DNA of 64,000 bases from Promineifilum sp019695075 (GTDB lineage: Bacteria > Chloroflexota > Anaerolineae > Promineifilales > Promineifilaceae): positions 62,001-126,000 of the forward strand of contig JAHCIO010000004.1 in the NCBI GenBank assembly GCA_026129185.1, in the 5' to 3' direction. Under the pieces are notes generated by a model. The model was not told the DNA's origin, searched no databases, and saw nothing but the letters and a program-made list of their open reading frames with translations. A program made the position numbers and the translations under genes. Positions 7,535 through 16,006 of this stretch are shown one piece after another; the first letter of the stretch is position 1; each line of letters starts with the position of its first letter.

Positions 7535-9082
7535 TTAGGGCGCGAAGATAGCCAGCAGATCGGCCGCCGCCGGGATGGTCAGACGCCCGGCCACCATCGG
7601 CAGGATGCCCAGCAGGACGACGGTCACGGCCAACACGACCAGCGGCGCGAGCATAACGGCTGGGATGGGCCGGCCGGCGACCACCAACGCGCCCGGTTCG
7701 CGCCGGTAGAGCCGGTTGACCAGCGGTGCGTAGTAGCCCAGCGACAGGACGCTGTTCAGCGCGGCGATGAGCAGGACGACGAGGATGAACGTGTCGCGCG
7801 TCTGCGCCCCGGCGACGAGCACCTGCCACTTGGACATGAAGCCGACCAGCGGCGGCAGCCCGCCCAGACCGAGCACGGCCAGGCTGAACACCAGGGCCAC
7901 CAGTGGGTAGCGCCGCGCCGCCCCGGCAAGGTCATCGACGGTCAGAGGGCTATGGCCGCCGGCGTCGCCGGCCTGGCCCAGCCCGTGCTGCAAGCCGAAC
8001 ATCAGCGCGCCGATGGCCAGAAAGGCCAGGCCCTTCATCAGGCCGTGGCTCAGCAGGTGGAAGAAGCCCGCCTGCGCCCCGGCGGCCGTGCCCGTGTAGA
8101 GAGCCACGCCCAGACCGAGCAGCATGTAGCCGACGTGGCCAATGCTGGAGAAGGCCAGCAGGCGCTTGACCTGCCGCTGGCGCAGAGCCATCAGATTGCC
8201 GAGGATGATGTTGAACAGGCCGAAGCCGATCAGCAGCGCGCCCCAGGACACGGCCGCGCCGGCCAGCCCGGAGAGCGCCCGCAGCAGGGCGATGAGGCCC
8301 GCCTCGATGACGACGCCGGACAGGATGGCGCTGATGCCGCTGGGGGCCTGCGCGTGGGCGTCGGGCAGCCAGGTGTGCAAGGGCACGAGGGCGACCTTGA
8401 TGCCGAAGCCGATGACGAACAGTGCCCCGGCCGTCAGCCACAACGCCGGGTTCACCGGCGCGCCGGCCAGCGCCGCCCGCACGCCGAGGATATCCAGCGT
8501 GCCCGCCGACAACAGCACCAGGGCGATGCCCAGCAGGATGAAAGCCGTCCCGGCGGAACTCTGCACCAGGTACTTGACGCCCGCCTCCAGCGCCAGCCGG
8601 TCGCGGGTGTAGAAGACGATCAGCGGGTAGGAGGCGAAGGCCATCACCTCGAACCACAGCCACAGGTTGAAGAAATCGCCGGCGCTGCCCAGGCCGACGA
8701 TGGCCCCACAGAGCAGCAGCAGCAGAGCGTAGTGCTTCTCGAAGCCCTCGCTACGGCCGAGGTAGGGGCCGGAGAAAAGGGCGATCAGCGTCGTCAGCGT
8801 CAACGTCAGGGCGGCCAGCAGCAGGCTCAGGCCGTCGAAGCGCAGGGTGATCGCTCCCAGCGTCCAGGTGGTGCGGATGGCGAGATCGCCGCCTACGGCG
8901 TCATAGAAGGCTGCGGCGGCGCGGCCCAAAGCCACCCAGCCCACGGCCAGACACAGCAGGCACAGCCAGCGGGACAGACCGCGCCGGCCGCCGGTGAGGA
9001 TGTCGATGCGGCTGATGATGTAGACGAACGGCGCGGAGACGATGAGCCACAATATGAGCCAGACAAACGGCGGCAGGGTCAT
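7535..9082 (-). CDS. NuoN/MrpD-like antiporter subunit
   Basis: This 515-residue protein has about fourteen membrane helices and belongs to the proton/sodium-translocating Mrp-antiporter family shared with complex I. The signature PLHTWLPDAHAQAPSGISA lies near residue 230, preceded by the broken-helix lysine region and followed by LMALRQRQVKRLLAFSSIGHVGYML. It would couple electron flow to ion transport. The start is one base after the stop of the NuoL-like gene, so the two are translationally linked. Confidence 0.94.
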   Translation of the reverse strand: MTLPPFVWLILWLIVSAPFVYIISRIDILTGGRRGLSRWLCLLCLAVGWVALGRAAAAFYDAVGGDLAIRTTWTLGAITLRFDGLSLLLAALTLTLTTLIALFSGPYLGRSEGFEKHYALLLLLCGAIVGLGSAGDFFNLWLWFEVMAFASYPLIVFYTRDRLALEAGVKYLVQSSAGTAFILLGIALVLLSAGTLDILGVRAALAGAPVNPALWLTAGALFVIGFGIKVALVPLHTWLPDAHAQAPSGISAILSGVVIEAGLIALLRALSGLAGAAVSWGALLIGFGLFNIILGNLMALRQRQVKRLLAFSSIGHVGYMLLGLGVALYTGTAAGAQAGFFHLLSHGLMKGLAFLAIGALMFGLQHGLGQAGDAGGHSPLTVDDLAGAARRYPLVALVFSLAVLGLGGLPPLVGFMSKWQVLVAGAQTRDTFILVVLLIAALNSVLSLGYYAPLVNRLYRREPGALVVAGRPIPAVMLAPLVVLAVTVVLLGILPMVAGRLTIPAAADLLAIFAP

Positions 9083-9083
9083 A

Positions 9084-10916
9084 TCAGATAACCCCCAGGA
9101 GAACGAGTAGGAGCATGGCCACGGCGAACAGCGCCAGGCCGACCAGATTCCAGTTCAGTTGGCCCGTCTGCGTCTTCTGCAGGAGCGCGGCCGTGCCGCG
9201 GGTGGCCCCGGCGACGACCGTGGCCGAGCCGTTGAAGAACGCCTCGGTCGCCTCGATGGCCCGCGAGACATCCGAGCGGCCGGCCGGCCGGCGCTCCGTC
9301 CAGGCCCACAGCAGAGCGCTGAGCACAATGGCGGTCATGACAATGATGGTCGAGATGCTGGTGGCCGTATGCAGAGAAATGACTTCCTCGATAGGCCAAT
9401 GGGGCAGCAGATAGGGCGCGTGGAAGGGCAGCGTCGCCGCCATCCAGCGCGCGAACGGCTCCGCCAGCAGCCAGGCCAGGCACGCGCCCGCGGCCAGGAT
9501 GCAGAGCGGCAGGAGCATGGCCGCATCGCCGGGGAGCAGGGAGGCAGGGGAGCCGGGGTGATGCTCGTGGGCCGCAGCAGCCTGCGGGGCCGCAGCGGCT
9601 TGTGGGGCCGCAGCAGCCTGCGGCTGGCGGAAGAACACCAGCCAGCACATGCGCACGGCGTAGAAGGCCGTCAGCGCCGCGCCCAGCACGAGCGCCAGGA
9701 AGACGGCCGGGTTCTTCTCCAGCGCCGTCTCCAGCAGAATCTCCTTGCTCCAGAAGCCGTTGAAGAACGGCAGCCCCATGAGCGCCGCCGCGCCGATGAG
9801 GAAGCAGACGGCCACGATGCGCATCCGCGACCAGAGTCCGCCCATCTGGCGCATGTCGCGCGTGCCCACGACGTGGATGATCGCCCCCGCCCCCAGGAAT
9901 AGCAGCGCCTTGAAGATGGCGTGGCTGAGCAGGTAGAACTGGCTCTCGAAGATGGCCCCCAGGCCGACGCCGGTGACCATGAAGCCGAGTTGGCTGACGG
10001 TCGAATAGGCCAGCGTGCGCTTCAGGTCGTTGCACGTCGTGGCCAGCACCCCGCCCAGCAGCGCCGAGGCCAGGCCGACGATGACCACGGCCGTCGTCCA
10101 GCCCTCCACCCCGGCGAAGGCCGGGTAGAAGCGGGCCAACAGGTAGACGCCGGCGTTGACCATCGTCGCCGCGTGGATGAGGGCGCTGACCGGCGTCGGC
10201 GCTTCCATCGCGTCGGGCAGCCAGATGTGCAGCGGCGCTTGCGCCGACTTGGCCATGGCCGCCAGCAGGAAGCCGAAGGCCACCACGGCCAGCGTCCCCG
10301 TGGGCAGGTCGCCGAACGACGCTAGCAGTGTGCTGACCTGCAAGTCGGGCAGGTAGGCTGCGGCCATCAGCACGCCCACCAGCAGCCCAACGCCGCCGAG
10401 CTGGGTGATGATCAGCGCCTTGAGGCCGGCGGCCACCGCCCGCGGATCGTCGTTGTAGAACGAGATGAGCGCGTAGGAGCAGAAGGCGGTCACTTCCCAG
10501 AACAGGAACAGGAAGAGCAGATTGCCGCTGAGCACCAGGCCGCACATCGCGCCGATGAAGGCCAGGACGAGGGCGTAGTAGCGGCCGAGCTGGGCCTCGC
10601 CGGCCATGTAGCCGACCGAGAAAATCACCGTCAGCGCGCCGATGGTCGTGGCGATGACGGCTAGAAAGACGGCCAGGCTGTCGGCGACGAAGGTCATGTC
10701 GCCGATGAACGGCCCGAAGGGCAGACTCAGGGCGGCTTCGCCCGTAGCGGCCCAGCGGCCGGCGGGCAGCAACAGCAGCGCCGCGCCGGCGGCCACCAGC
10801 GCCGCGACCGACGCCAGCCCGTGTTGCCAGCGCGGACGCGCGTCGCCGCAGAGCCAAACCGCCAACGCGCCGATCCACGGCGCGCCGATCGTGATCAATA
10901 TGAGCGTTGGAACCAT
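9084..10916 (-). CDS. NuoL/MrpA-like antiporter subunit
   Basis: This 610-residue protein has about sixteen membrane helices and the NuoL/MrpA signature APLHIWLPDAMEAPTPVSA together with LIHAATMVNAGVYLL and DLKRTLAYSTVSQLGFM. It is the second ion-translocating subunit of the operon. A loop after about residue 440 contains three tandem PQAAAA units followed by HEHH; the DNA shows three tandem 18-bp repeats at about 9570-9625, so this loop has expanded by replication slippage. It follows the NuoK-like gene by 33 bases. Confidence 0.94.
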   Translation of the reverse strand: MVPTLILITIGAPWIGALAVWLCGDARPRWQHGLASVAALVAAGAALLLLPAGRWAATGEAALSLPFGPFIGDMTFVADSLAVFLAVIATTIGALTVIFSVGYMAGEAQLGRYYALVLAFIGAMCGLVLSGNLLFLFLFWEVTAFCSYALISFYNDDPRAVAAGLKALIITQLGGVGLLVGVLMAAAYLPDLQVSTLLASFGDLPTGTLAVVAFGFLLAAMAKSAQAPLHIWLPDAMEAPTPVSALIHAATMVNAGVYLLARFYPAFAGVEGWTTAVVIVGLASALLGGVLATTCNDLKRTLAYSTVSQLGFMVTGVGLGAIFESQFYLLSHAIFKALLFLGAGAIIHVVGTRDMRQMGGLWSRMRIVAVCFLIGAAALMGLPFFNGFWSKEILLETALEKNPAVFLALVLGAALTAFYAVRMCWLVFFRQPQAAAAPQAAAAPQAAAAHEHHPGSPASLLPGDAAMLLPLCILAAGACLAWLLAEPFARWMAATLPFHAPYLLPHWPIEEVISLHTATSISTIIVMTAIVLSALLWAWTERRPAGRSDVSRAIEATEAFFNGSATVVAGATRGTAALLQKTQTGQLNWNLVGLALFAVAMLLLVLLGVI

Positions 10917-10949
10917 TTCGTCCTCTCGCCGGGGCAGCGTCGGCGCGGC

Positions 10950-11255
10950 TTAATGTCGCAGTTGGGCCAACTCGGCCGCGTCCAGCGTGCCCGTGCGGCG
11001 CTTGATCTGCACGATAAGCGCCAGGGCCAGGACGGCGGCGATGGTATCGACGACGATGACGGTCAGGGCGATGGATTGGGCCAGGTTCGTCTGGCCGACG
11101 GCCGCGCCGGCGACGATGATGGCCAGCATGGCCCCCTTGACCATGATTTGCAGGGCAATGACGACCTTGATGAGATGGCGGCTGACCAGCAGGCCATAGA
11201 GGCCCACGGCCACCAGCAGAACCGCGCCGGCAATGCCGATCTGGATGGCAGTCAT
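10950..11255 (-). CDS. NuoK/MnhC-like subunit
   Basis: The 101-residue protein has three membrane helices and the NuoK/MrpC pattern (LYGLLVSRHLIKVVIALQIMVKGA, then IALTVIVVDTIAAVLALAL). The conserved glutamate positions of complex I NuoK are partly replaced, as in hydrogenase-linked MbhG-type subunits. The ATG overlaps the stop of the upstream gene by four bases. Confidence 0.92.
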   Translation of the reverse strand: MTAIQIGIAGAVLLVAVGLYGLLVSRHLIKVVIALQIMVKGAMLAIIVAGAAVGQTNLAQSIALTVIVVDTIAAVLALALIVQIKRRTGTLDAAELAQLRH

Positions 11256-11779
11256 CGTCCCCCCTCCATACGCGGCGTCGGCGCGTCGTCGGCCCTATCG
11301 ACCCTATCCGTCGCGTCGGCCGTGCGCGTCTCGCCCAGCAGGCTGAGCACGCCCATGACGCCGGCGATCAGGGCCACGATTTGCAGGACGAGGTCGAGCA
11401 GGCGGTTTTCCCAGACCTGGATGATGAAGGGCGCGTCGGTGGCCACCTGCCGCGCCGCCGGCAGGGCGGGCAGCAGCAGCCACAGCAGCGCGCCACCGGC
11501 CACCAGCACCAGCAGCCAGGCAAATGGCCGGGGCACAAGTGCGGTGGGCATCGTCTCGTCCTCGGCCATGCTGATGGCGAAGGCCAGCAGGACGGTGATG
11601 AGGCCGGCGCCGACGCTTAGCTCGATGACGGCCACCTCGTGCGCGCCGAGGCGGTAGAGCACAATGGCGATAATCGCGCTGAGCGTGGCCAGCCACAGCG
11701 CCGCCGTCAGGGGCCGGGCGCGCACGGCCATCCCCGCGCAGAACACGCCCGCAAGAAGCAATAGAACGTGAAGCGACAT
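11252..11779 (-). CDS. MbhD/NuoJ-like subunit, first gene of the hydrogenase operon
   Basis: This roughly 175-residue membrane protein has an N-terminal segment of the MbhD/DUF4040 type (YRLGAHEVAVIELSVGAGLITVLL) and later helices resembling MbhE/NuoJ, ending in a charged tail. AGGAGG at about 11788-11793 is seven bases from ATG 11779 and only four from an in-frame GTG at 11782, so I prefer 11779. It heads an operon in which most junctions overlap or nearly touch. The region just upstream holds operator-like sites (see 11838 and 11870). Confidence 0.88.
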   Translation of the reverse strand: MSLHVLLLLAGVFCAGMAVRARPLTAALWLATLSAIIAIVLYRLGAHEVAVIELSVGAGLITVLLAFAISMAEDETMPTALVPRPFAWLLVLVAGGALLWLLLPALPAARQVATDAPFIIQVWENRLLDLVLQIVALIAGVMGVLSLLGETRTADATDRVDRADDAPTPRMEGGR

Positions 11780-11837
11780 CACGTCACCTCCTCATAATAG
11801 AACAATAGGACAGAGGAGGGACAGAGATAAGTGATAC

Positions 11838-11860
11838 TTGTCATGTCAAAGACATGACAA
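11838..11860. promoter_or_regulatory. Perfect 10-bp palindrome overlapping a -35-like element
   Basis: The arms TTGTCATGTC and GACATGACAA are exact complements separated by three bases. On the minus strand the palindrome contains TTGACA (11849-11844), which would suit a -35 element for the hydrogenase operon, though no strong -10 follows at the usual distance. A repressor bound here would block that promoter. A protein-binding operator is more likely than an RNA terminator because no T-run follows. Confidence 0.6.
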
Positions 11861-11869
11861 ATATCCTGA

Positions 11870-11889
11870 TTTGTGAAAACTGTCACAAA
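11870..11889. promoter_or_regulatory. CRP/FNR-family operator before the hydrogenase operon
   Basis: TTTGTGA, six bases, then TCACAAA forms a perfect palindrome that contains the exact CRP consensus TGTGA-N6-TCACA. It lies 91 bases upstream of the operon's first ATG and beyond the end of the neighbouring glycosyltransferase gene, so the hydrogenase operon is the only sensible target. A close relative precedes hoxE (63731-63750). Confidence 0.65.
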
Positions 11890-11928
11890 CAGGCGCGGTT
11901 TATTTGGGCGATTTGTACGAAAGGGGGA

Positions 11929-13272
11929 TTAGAAGGTGGTATCAACGAGGGGCAACGAGGCAAGTTCGCTTTCAGCCAGGGCGCTGCGGCCGAGGAGGCC
12001 GGCGTAGACGTCGACGATGCGCGCGGCGATGATGGCCCAGTCGAAGCGTTGCGCATAGCGCCGCGCCGCCCGGCCCATGCTCTCGCGGCAGTCCTCGTCG
12101 GCGAGCAGCGTGTAGAGGCGGCCGGCCAGCGCCTCCGGATCGCGCGAGGGGATGTGGTAGCCGGTCACGCCGTCCTGAATCAGGAAGGCCAGCCCGCCCA
12201 CTTCCGAGGCGATCACCGGCCGGCCCATGGCCATCGCTTCCAGGGCGACCATGCCGAAGCTCTCGTAATGAGAGGGCATGACCACAACCTCGGCGGCGGC
12301 ATAGTAGCAGGGCAGCACGTTCTGGTCTTTGGCCCCCAGGAAGACGACGACATCGTGGATGCCCAGGTCTTGTCGTAGCGCTTGCAGGCGGGCCATTTCC
12401 GCGTCGGGCGAGTCGGCCCACGGGTCGCCGCCGATGATGGCCACGCAGGTGTTCTCGACGACGGCGGGGAAGCGCTCTTTGAGTAGAGCCATGGCCCGGA
12501 TGAGTGTGTCGATGCCCTTCAGCGGTTCGATGCGCCCGGCGAACATGATGTTTTTGTCGCCGCAGGGGATGCCGACGCAACGCTTGGCTTCCTGCTTGTC
12601 GATGGGGTGAAAGCGCTCCAGGTCGACGCCGGGCGGAATGATGGCCACCTTGGCCGCGTCGGCTCCGTAGAGCCAGATGAGCTGGGCCTGCTCGGCCGGC
12701 GTCGCGGCGATGATGCGGTCGGCTATGTGAAGCACACGCTCCTCGCCGTCGATGCGCGCCTGCGGGGCGCGCTCGGCCTCATCCTGGGCAATGCGGTTCT
12801 TCATCTGCCCCAGGGTGTGGTACATGTGGACGACGGGCGTTTCGCCCCAGACGGCGCAGAGCTTCTCGGCCACCAGCCCGGAGAGCCAGTAGTGGCTGTG
12901 GATGATGTCGTAGCGCAAGCCCTCGGCCGCGGCGAAGGCGACCACGCCGGCGGCGAACTCGTCCAGATAGTCGCCCACCTCGGCCACGGGGATGGGCGCT
13001 TGAGGCCCGGCGGGGATGTGGATCACCCGCGCCCGGTCGCCCAGATCGTGGACAACCATCGGCACACAGTCATCCTGTGAGCGCGTGAAGACGTCTACGG
13101 TCAGGCCCAGGCGTCCCAACTCGCGGCTCAAGTCGCGGACGTAGACGTTCATGCCGCCGGTTTTCTTGCCGCCCAGCATGGCCAGCGGGCAGGTGTGGAC
13201 GCTGAGCATGGCCACGCGCAAGCCGGCGTAGGCCGTCAACGAGGGGTCAGGAAAGGCCGAAAGGTCGGTCAT
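11929..13272 (-). CDS. GT4-family glycosyltransferase (MshA/sucrose-synthase-like)
   Basis: This 447-residue retaining glycosyltransferase has a GT-B fold. The N-terminal GGMNVYVRDLSRELGRLG and VDVFTRSQD are typical of MshA and sucrose-phosphate-synthase relatives. The C-terminal donor-binding domain shows FAGRIEPLKGIDTLIRA and the E-x7-E motif in ESFGMVALEAMA. It probably transfers a sugar from a nucleotide donor to a small acceptor in the cytoplasm. A PIG-L deacetylase lies elsewhere in the window (24929), but mycothiol synthesis should not be inferred from that alone. It starts 15 bases after the FemAB/CelD-like gene. Confidence 0.9.
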   Translation of the reverse strand: MTDLSAFPDPSLTAYAGLRVAMLSVHTCPLAMLGGKKTGGMNVYVRDLSRELGRLGLTVDVFTRSQDDCVPMVVHDLGDRARVIHIPAGPQAPIPVAEVGDYLDEFAAGVVAFAAAEGLRYDIIHSHYWLSGLVAEKLCAVWGETPVVHMYHTLGQMKNRIAQDEAERAPQARIDGEERVLHIADRIIAATPAEQAQLIWLYGADAAKVAIIPPGVDLERFHPIDKQEAKRCVGIPCGDKNIMFAGRIEPLKGIDTLIRAMALLKERFPAVVENTCVAIIGGDPWADSPDAEMARLQALRQDLGIHDVVVFLGAKDQNVLPCYYAAAEVVVMPSHYESFGMVALEAMAMGRPVIASEVGGLAFLIQDGVTGYHIPSRDPEALAGRLYTLLADEDCRESMGRAARRYAQRFDWAIIAARIVDVYAGLLGRSALAESELASLPLVDTTF

Positions 13273-13287
13273 GCGGTTTCTTCCGTG

Positions 13288-14289
13288 TCAGCCGGCGCGG
13301 CCGACGTGCAGGCGATAGATGGGCCGGTCGGTAGCGCCAAAGCGGTACTTGTATTCTTCGTCGCCACGCAGGAAGTCGAACTCGGCCCGGCCGAGGGCGA
13401 TGGCGCGCTCGATGGCCGCGGCGGTCAGGATGACGCCGGGGCTGAGCGCGGCGAAGGCGCTGGGGTCAAGGCCGGAGTTGTAGACCCAGATGCGGTCGCG
13501 GTAGTCGAAGTTGAATAGCGCCGCCGCGGCCCGGCCCTCGATGCCGCAGAAGAGCAGTTGCAGCGTGCCGGCGGCCTGGGCGGCGCGGGCTACGTCGTGG
13601 AAGACCGCCCGCCGGCCGTCGTTGAGCCAGTCGCGCTTCTCGTAGGTGCTCATCTGTAGCAGTTCCAGGAAGCGCTCCACGGCGGCGTCCACGTCGTCGT
13701 CCGGGCCGACGACCGTGGTGGTCAGTTCGGCCGCCTCCGCCCGGCGCAGCTTGCGGCTGAGTTCACGGCGCTGCTTGCTGTCAAGGCTTTCCAGGTAGGC
13801 GTCGAATGTGGCCGGCAGGTCGATGGTCGGGCAGACCTCGATCTGCTCCTCGTCGAAGGCGTGGCCGCGTTTTTCGGCCAGGGCGCGCAGGACGGCCCGG
13901 GTCGGCGAGGCGGCGGGGACGTTGCACAAGTCCAGCGCCGTCCAGGCCGGCTCGGCCGTCTCCAGACAGTCCAGCACGGCGCTCCAGGCCCGCTCGGCCC
14001 GCTCGTTCGGGGCGATGAGGTCGAGGTAGTCGGTCTCCTCGATGCAGCCATTGAAGTGCAGGGTCCCGTCCCGGTGGAAGAAGCAGCCGATGGCTGCCAA
14101 CTGACCGTCCTCGTCGCGGACGGCGACGGTGAGCAGCGTCGCGTCCGGCGGGCGCAGATGCGCCCACCAGGCGCGCTGGTAGGCCCACGTCTGGAAGGGC
14201 GTGTCGGTCATGCCGCGCGCCGCCAGCGCGTCCCACTCGCCCGCCAGGGCCTCAAAAGCGCCGTCGCCCACAAGAAGCTCGGTTGACAT
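13288..14289 (-). CDS. FemAB/CelD-like GNAT acyltransferase
   Basis: This 333-residue protein belongs to the Acetyltransf_6 (CelD/BcsL, FemAB-like) group, which often sits in polysaccharide or envelope gene sets. Visible segments are TPFQTWAYQRAWW near the N-terminus, SKQRRELSRKLRRAE in the middle and the C-terminal EFDFLRGDEEYKYRFG, a hallmark of the group. I prefer ATG 14289 because GAGG is six bases upstream; in-frame ATGs at 14295 and 14301 add two or four residues. The acyl donor and acceptor are unknown. It appears to form a two-gene unit with the downstream glycosyltransferase. Confidence 0.85.
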   Translation of the reverse strand: MSTELLVGDGAFEALAGEWDALAARGMTDTPFQTWAYQRAWWAHLRPPDATLLTVAVRDEDGQLAAIGCFFHRDGTLHFNGCIEETDYLDLIAPNERAERAWSAVLDCLETAEPAWTALDLCNVPAASPTRAVLRALAEKRGHAFDEEQIEVCPTIDLPATFDAYLESLDSKQRRELSRKLRRAEAAELTTTVVGPDDDVDAAVERFLELLQMSTYEKRDWLNDGRRAVFHDVARAAQAAGTLQLLFCGIEGRAAAALFNFDYRDRIWVYNSGLDPSAFAALSPGVILTAAAIERAIALGRAEFDFLRGDEEYKYRFGATDRPIYRLHVGRAG

Positions 14290-14319
14290 AGCCATCCTCA
14301 TTCCCGCTCAGCACCTGTC

Positions 14320-14325
14320 ATTATA
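14320..14325 (-). promoter_or_regulatory. TATAAT -10 element for the acyltransferase/glycosyltransferase unit
   Basis: On the minus strand a perfect TATAAT lies about 31 bases before ATG 14289. The predicted start point would be near 14313. No good -35 is visible in the GC-rich upstream sequence. Confidence 0.45.
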
Positions 14326-14378
14326 GCCCGCCGCCACGGGTCACGATATAGGAAGAGTATCAGAATACGGGCCGCAGC

Positions 14379-15854
14379 TTAGGCGGCGGCCGACGACCAC
14401 ACACGCCCGCTGCGGGCCGGCATCTCCACCAACTCACCGCCGCGCAACGGCCGGCCCAGCGCCGCGCCGACCGGCTCCTCGCCCAGCGCCGGGCCGAAGT
14501 CGGCCGGCAACTGGAAGCGCGCCGCCCGCCGGGCGGCGTTGACGGCGACGACGACGCGCTCGTCGCCAACCCGCCGCTCATAGACGGCCAGCCGCCCGAC
14601 GCCATACAGGGGGCAGAAGCTGCCGCGGCGCAGGGCCGCCAGCCGGTGGCGCAGGGCCGCCAGCCGCTTGACCTCTGCCAGCAGGGTGGTGTTCCACGCC
14701 TCCGGCTCGTGCCAGGGGAAAGCCTTGCGGCAATAGGGATCGTTGCGGCCGTCCATACCGATCTCGTCGCCGTAATAGATATTTGGCGCGCCGGGCGCGG
14801 TCATCTGCAACAGGAAGGCCAGGGCCACCAGGTCGGGCTGGTTGTTGGCCAGGGTCATGACGCGCGGCGTGTCGTGGCTGCCGAGCATGTTCAGTTGGGC
14901 GTAGGCGATCTCCGGGTGGTAGAGCCGGTTGATGATGCGATCCAGCTCGCGGTTGAACCCTGCGCCGTCGAGCCGGGGCACATGGCCGTAGCCGATCGGC
15001 TCCGTCTGCGTCTGGTCCAGGTTGCGGCCGACGAGGAAGCCCAACGCCGCCCGCGTGAAGAGGTAGTTCATCTGCGCGTCGAATTGGTCGCCCTGCAGCC
15101 AGCGCGGGGCGGCCTTCCACAGCTCGGCGACGATGTAGGCGTCGGGGTTGACGGCTTTGCAGCGGCGGCGAAACTCGCGCCAGAATTCGTCGTCGTCGAT
15201 CTCGTTGGGCACGTCCAGCCGCCAGCCGTCGATGCCCTGCTCCAGCCAGTAGGCGCCCACACTCCACAGGAACTCGCGCACACCCTCGTTATCGGTGTTG
15301 AACTTGGGCAGCGAGGCGATGTTCCACCAGGCGCCGTAGTTGGGGTGTTCGCCGGGCGTGTAGGCATTCAGCGGCCACTTGTTGACGTGGAACCAGTCGA
15401 GGTAGGGCGACTCCGCGCCCACTTCGAGCAGGTGGTGAAACTGGAACAGGCCGCGGCTGCAATGGTTGAAGACGCCGTCGAGCACCACGCGGATGCCGCG
15501 CGCGTGGGCGGCGTCGAGAAAGCGCTTAAAGCCGGCGTTGCCGCCCAGGATGGGATCGACCTGGAAATAGTCGTGGGCGATGTAGCGGTGGTTGGCGGCC
15601 GAGGCGAAGATGGGATTCAGGTAGAGCGCGTTGACGCCCATCTCTTGCAGGTAGTCGAAGTGCTGGGCGATGCCGGCCAGGTTGCCGCCCTGAAAGCCGT
15701 TGTGGGTGGGCGGGCTGCCCCACGGCTGAAAGGTTGCCCCCAAGACGGCCGCGCCGGCGCTGGTGTCCTCGGCGTCGCGGGCAAAGCGATCGGGGAAGAT
15801 TTGGTAGAAGATGGCATCTTTGACCCAGTCGGGCGTCTCAACGACAACGTTCAT
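14379..15854 (-). CDS. GH13 alpha-amylase family enzyme (neopullulanase/cyclomaltodextrinase-like)
   Basis: This 491-residue protein lacks a signal peptide and so should act on intracellular maltodextrins. The (beta/alpha)8 catalytic residues are visible: nucleophile Asp214 in GWRLDVPNE, acid/base Glu244 in IVAELWK, and Asp328 in LGSHDTPR. The opening VKDAIFYQIFPDRF and FQGGNLAGIAQHFDYL are typical of the neopullulanase subgroup, although the N-terminal domain of classical members is missing. A C-terminal beta domain follows residue 405. AAGGA precedes ATG 15854. Confidence 0.93.
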   Translation of the reverse strand: MNVVVETPDWVKDAIFYQIFPDRFARDAEDTSAGAAVLGATFQPWGSPPTHNGFQGGNLAGIAQHFDYLQEMGVNALYLNPIFASAANHRYIAHDYFQVDPILGGNAGFKRFLDAAHARGIRVVLDGVFNHCSRGLFQFHHLLEVGAESPYLDWFHVNKWPLNAYTPGEHPNYGAWWNIASLPKFNTDNEGVREFLWSVGAYWLEQGIDGWRLDVPNEIDDDEFWREFRRRCKAVNPDAYIVAELWKAAPRWLQGDQFDAQMNYLFTRAALGFLVGRNLDQTQTEPIGYGHVPRLDGAGFNRELDRIINRLYHPEIAYAQLNMLGSHDTPRVMTLANNQPDLVALAFLLQMTAPGAPNIYYGDEIGMDGRNDPYCRKAFPWHEPEAWNTTLLAEVKRLAALRHRLAALRRGSFCPLYGVGRLAVYERRVGDERVVVAVNAARRAARFQLPADFGPALGEEPVGAALGRPLRGGELVEMPARSGRVWSSAAA

Positions 15855-15874
15855 GCTGATATCCTTCCGGCCGG

Positions 15875-15883
15875 TGGTATAAT
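15875..15883 (+). promoter_or_regulatory. Extended -10 promoter candidate for ybaK
   Basis: TGG followed by a perfect TATAAT on the plus strand lies in the divergent gap between the amylase and ybaK. The start point would be near 15890, giving a leader of about 117 bases. Confidence 0.4.
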
Positions 15884-16006
15884 GGCTCAGTTCGGCGGGC
15901 GCGCACTCGTCGGGTTGAGGCTCCCGCGCGCACTAAATTGTAGACTTGTCCACCATCCCTGCCAAACATTCCGGCTGTGCCCCGCCCCTGACGAAAGAGT
16001 GCCACG

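Noticed and set aside
7493..9091. 532-codon plus-strand ORF, rich in Gln/Arg/Asp
   Set aside because: It is antisense to the NuoN-like gene, with composition typical of the complement of GC-rich membrane-protein codons and no recognisable domain.
2830..11779. Ordinary respiratory complex I
   Set aside because: The large subunit has both nickel CxxC motifs, a maturation protease is in the operon, and NuoE/F/G are missing.
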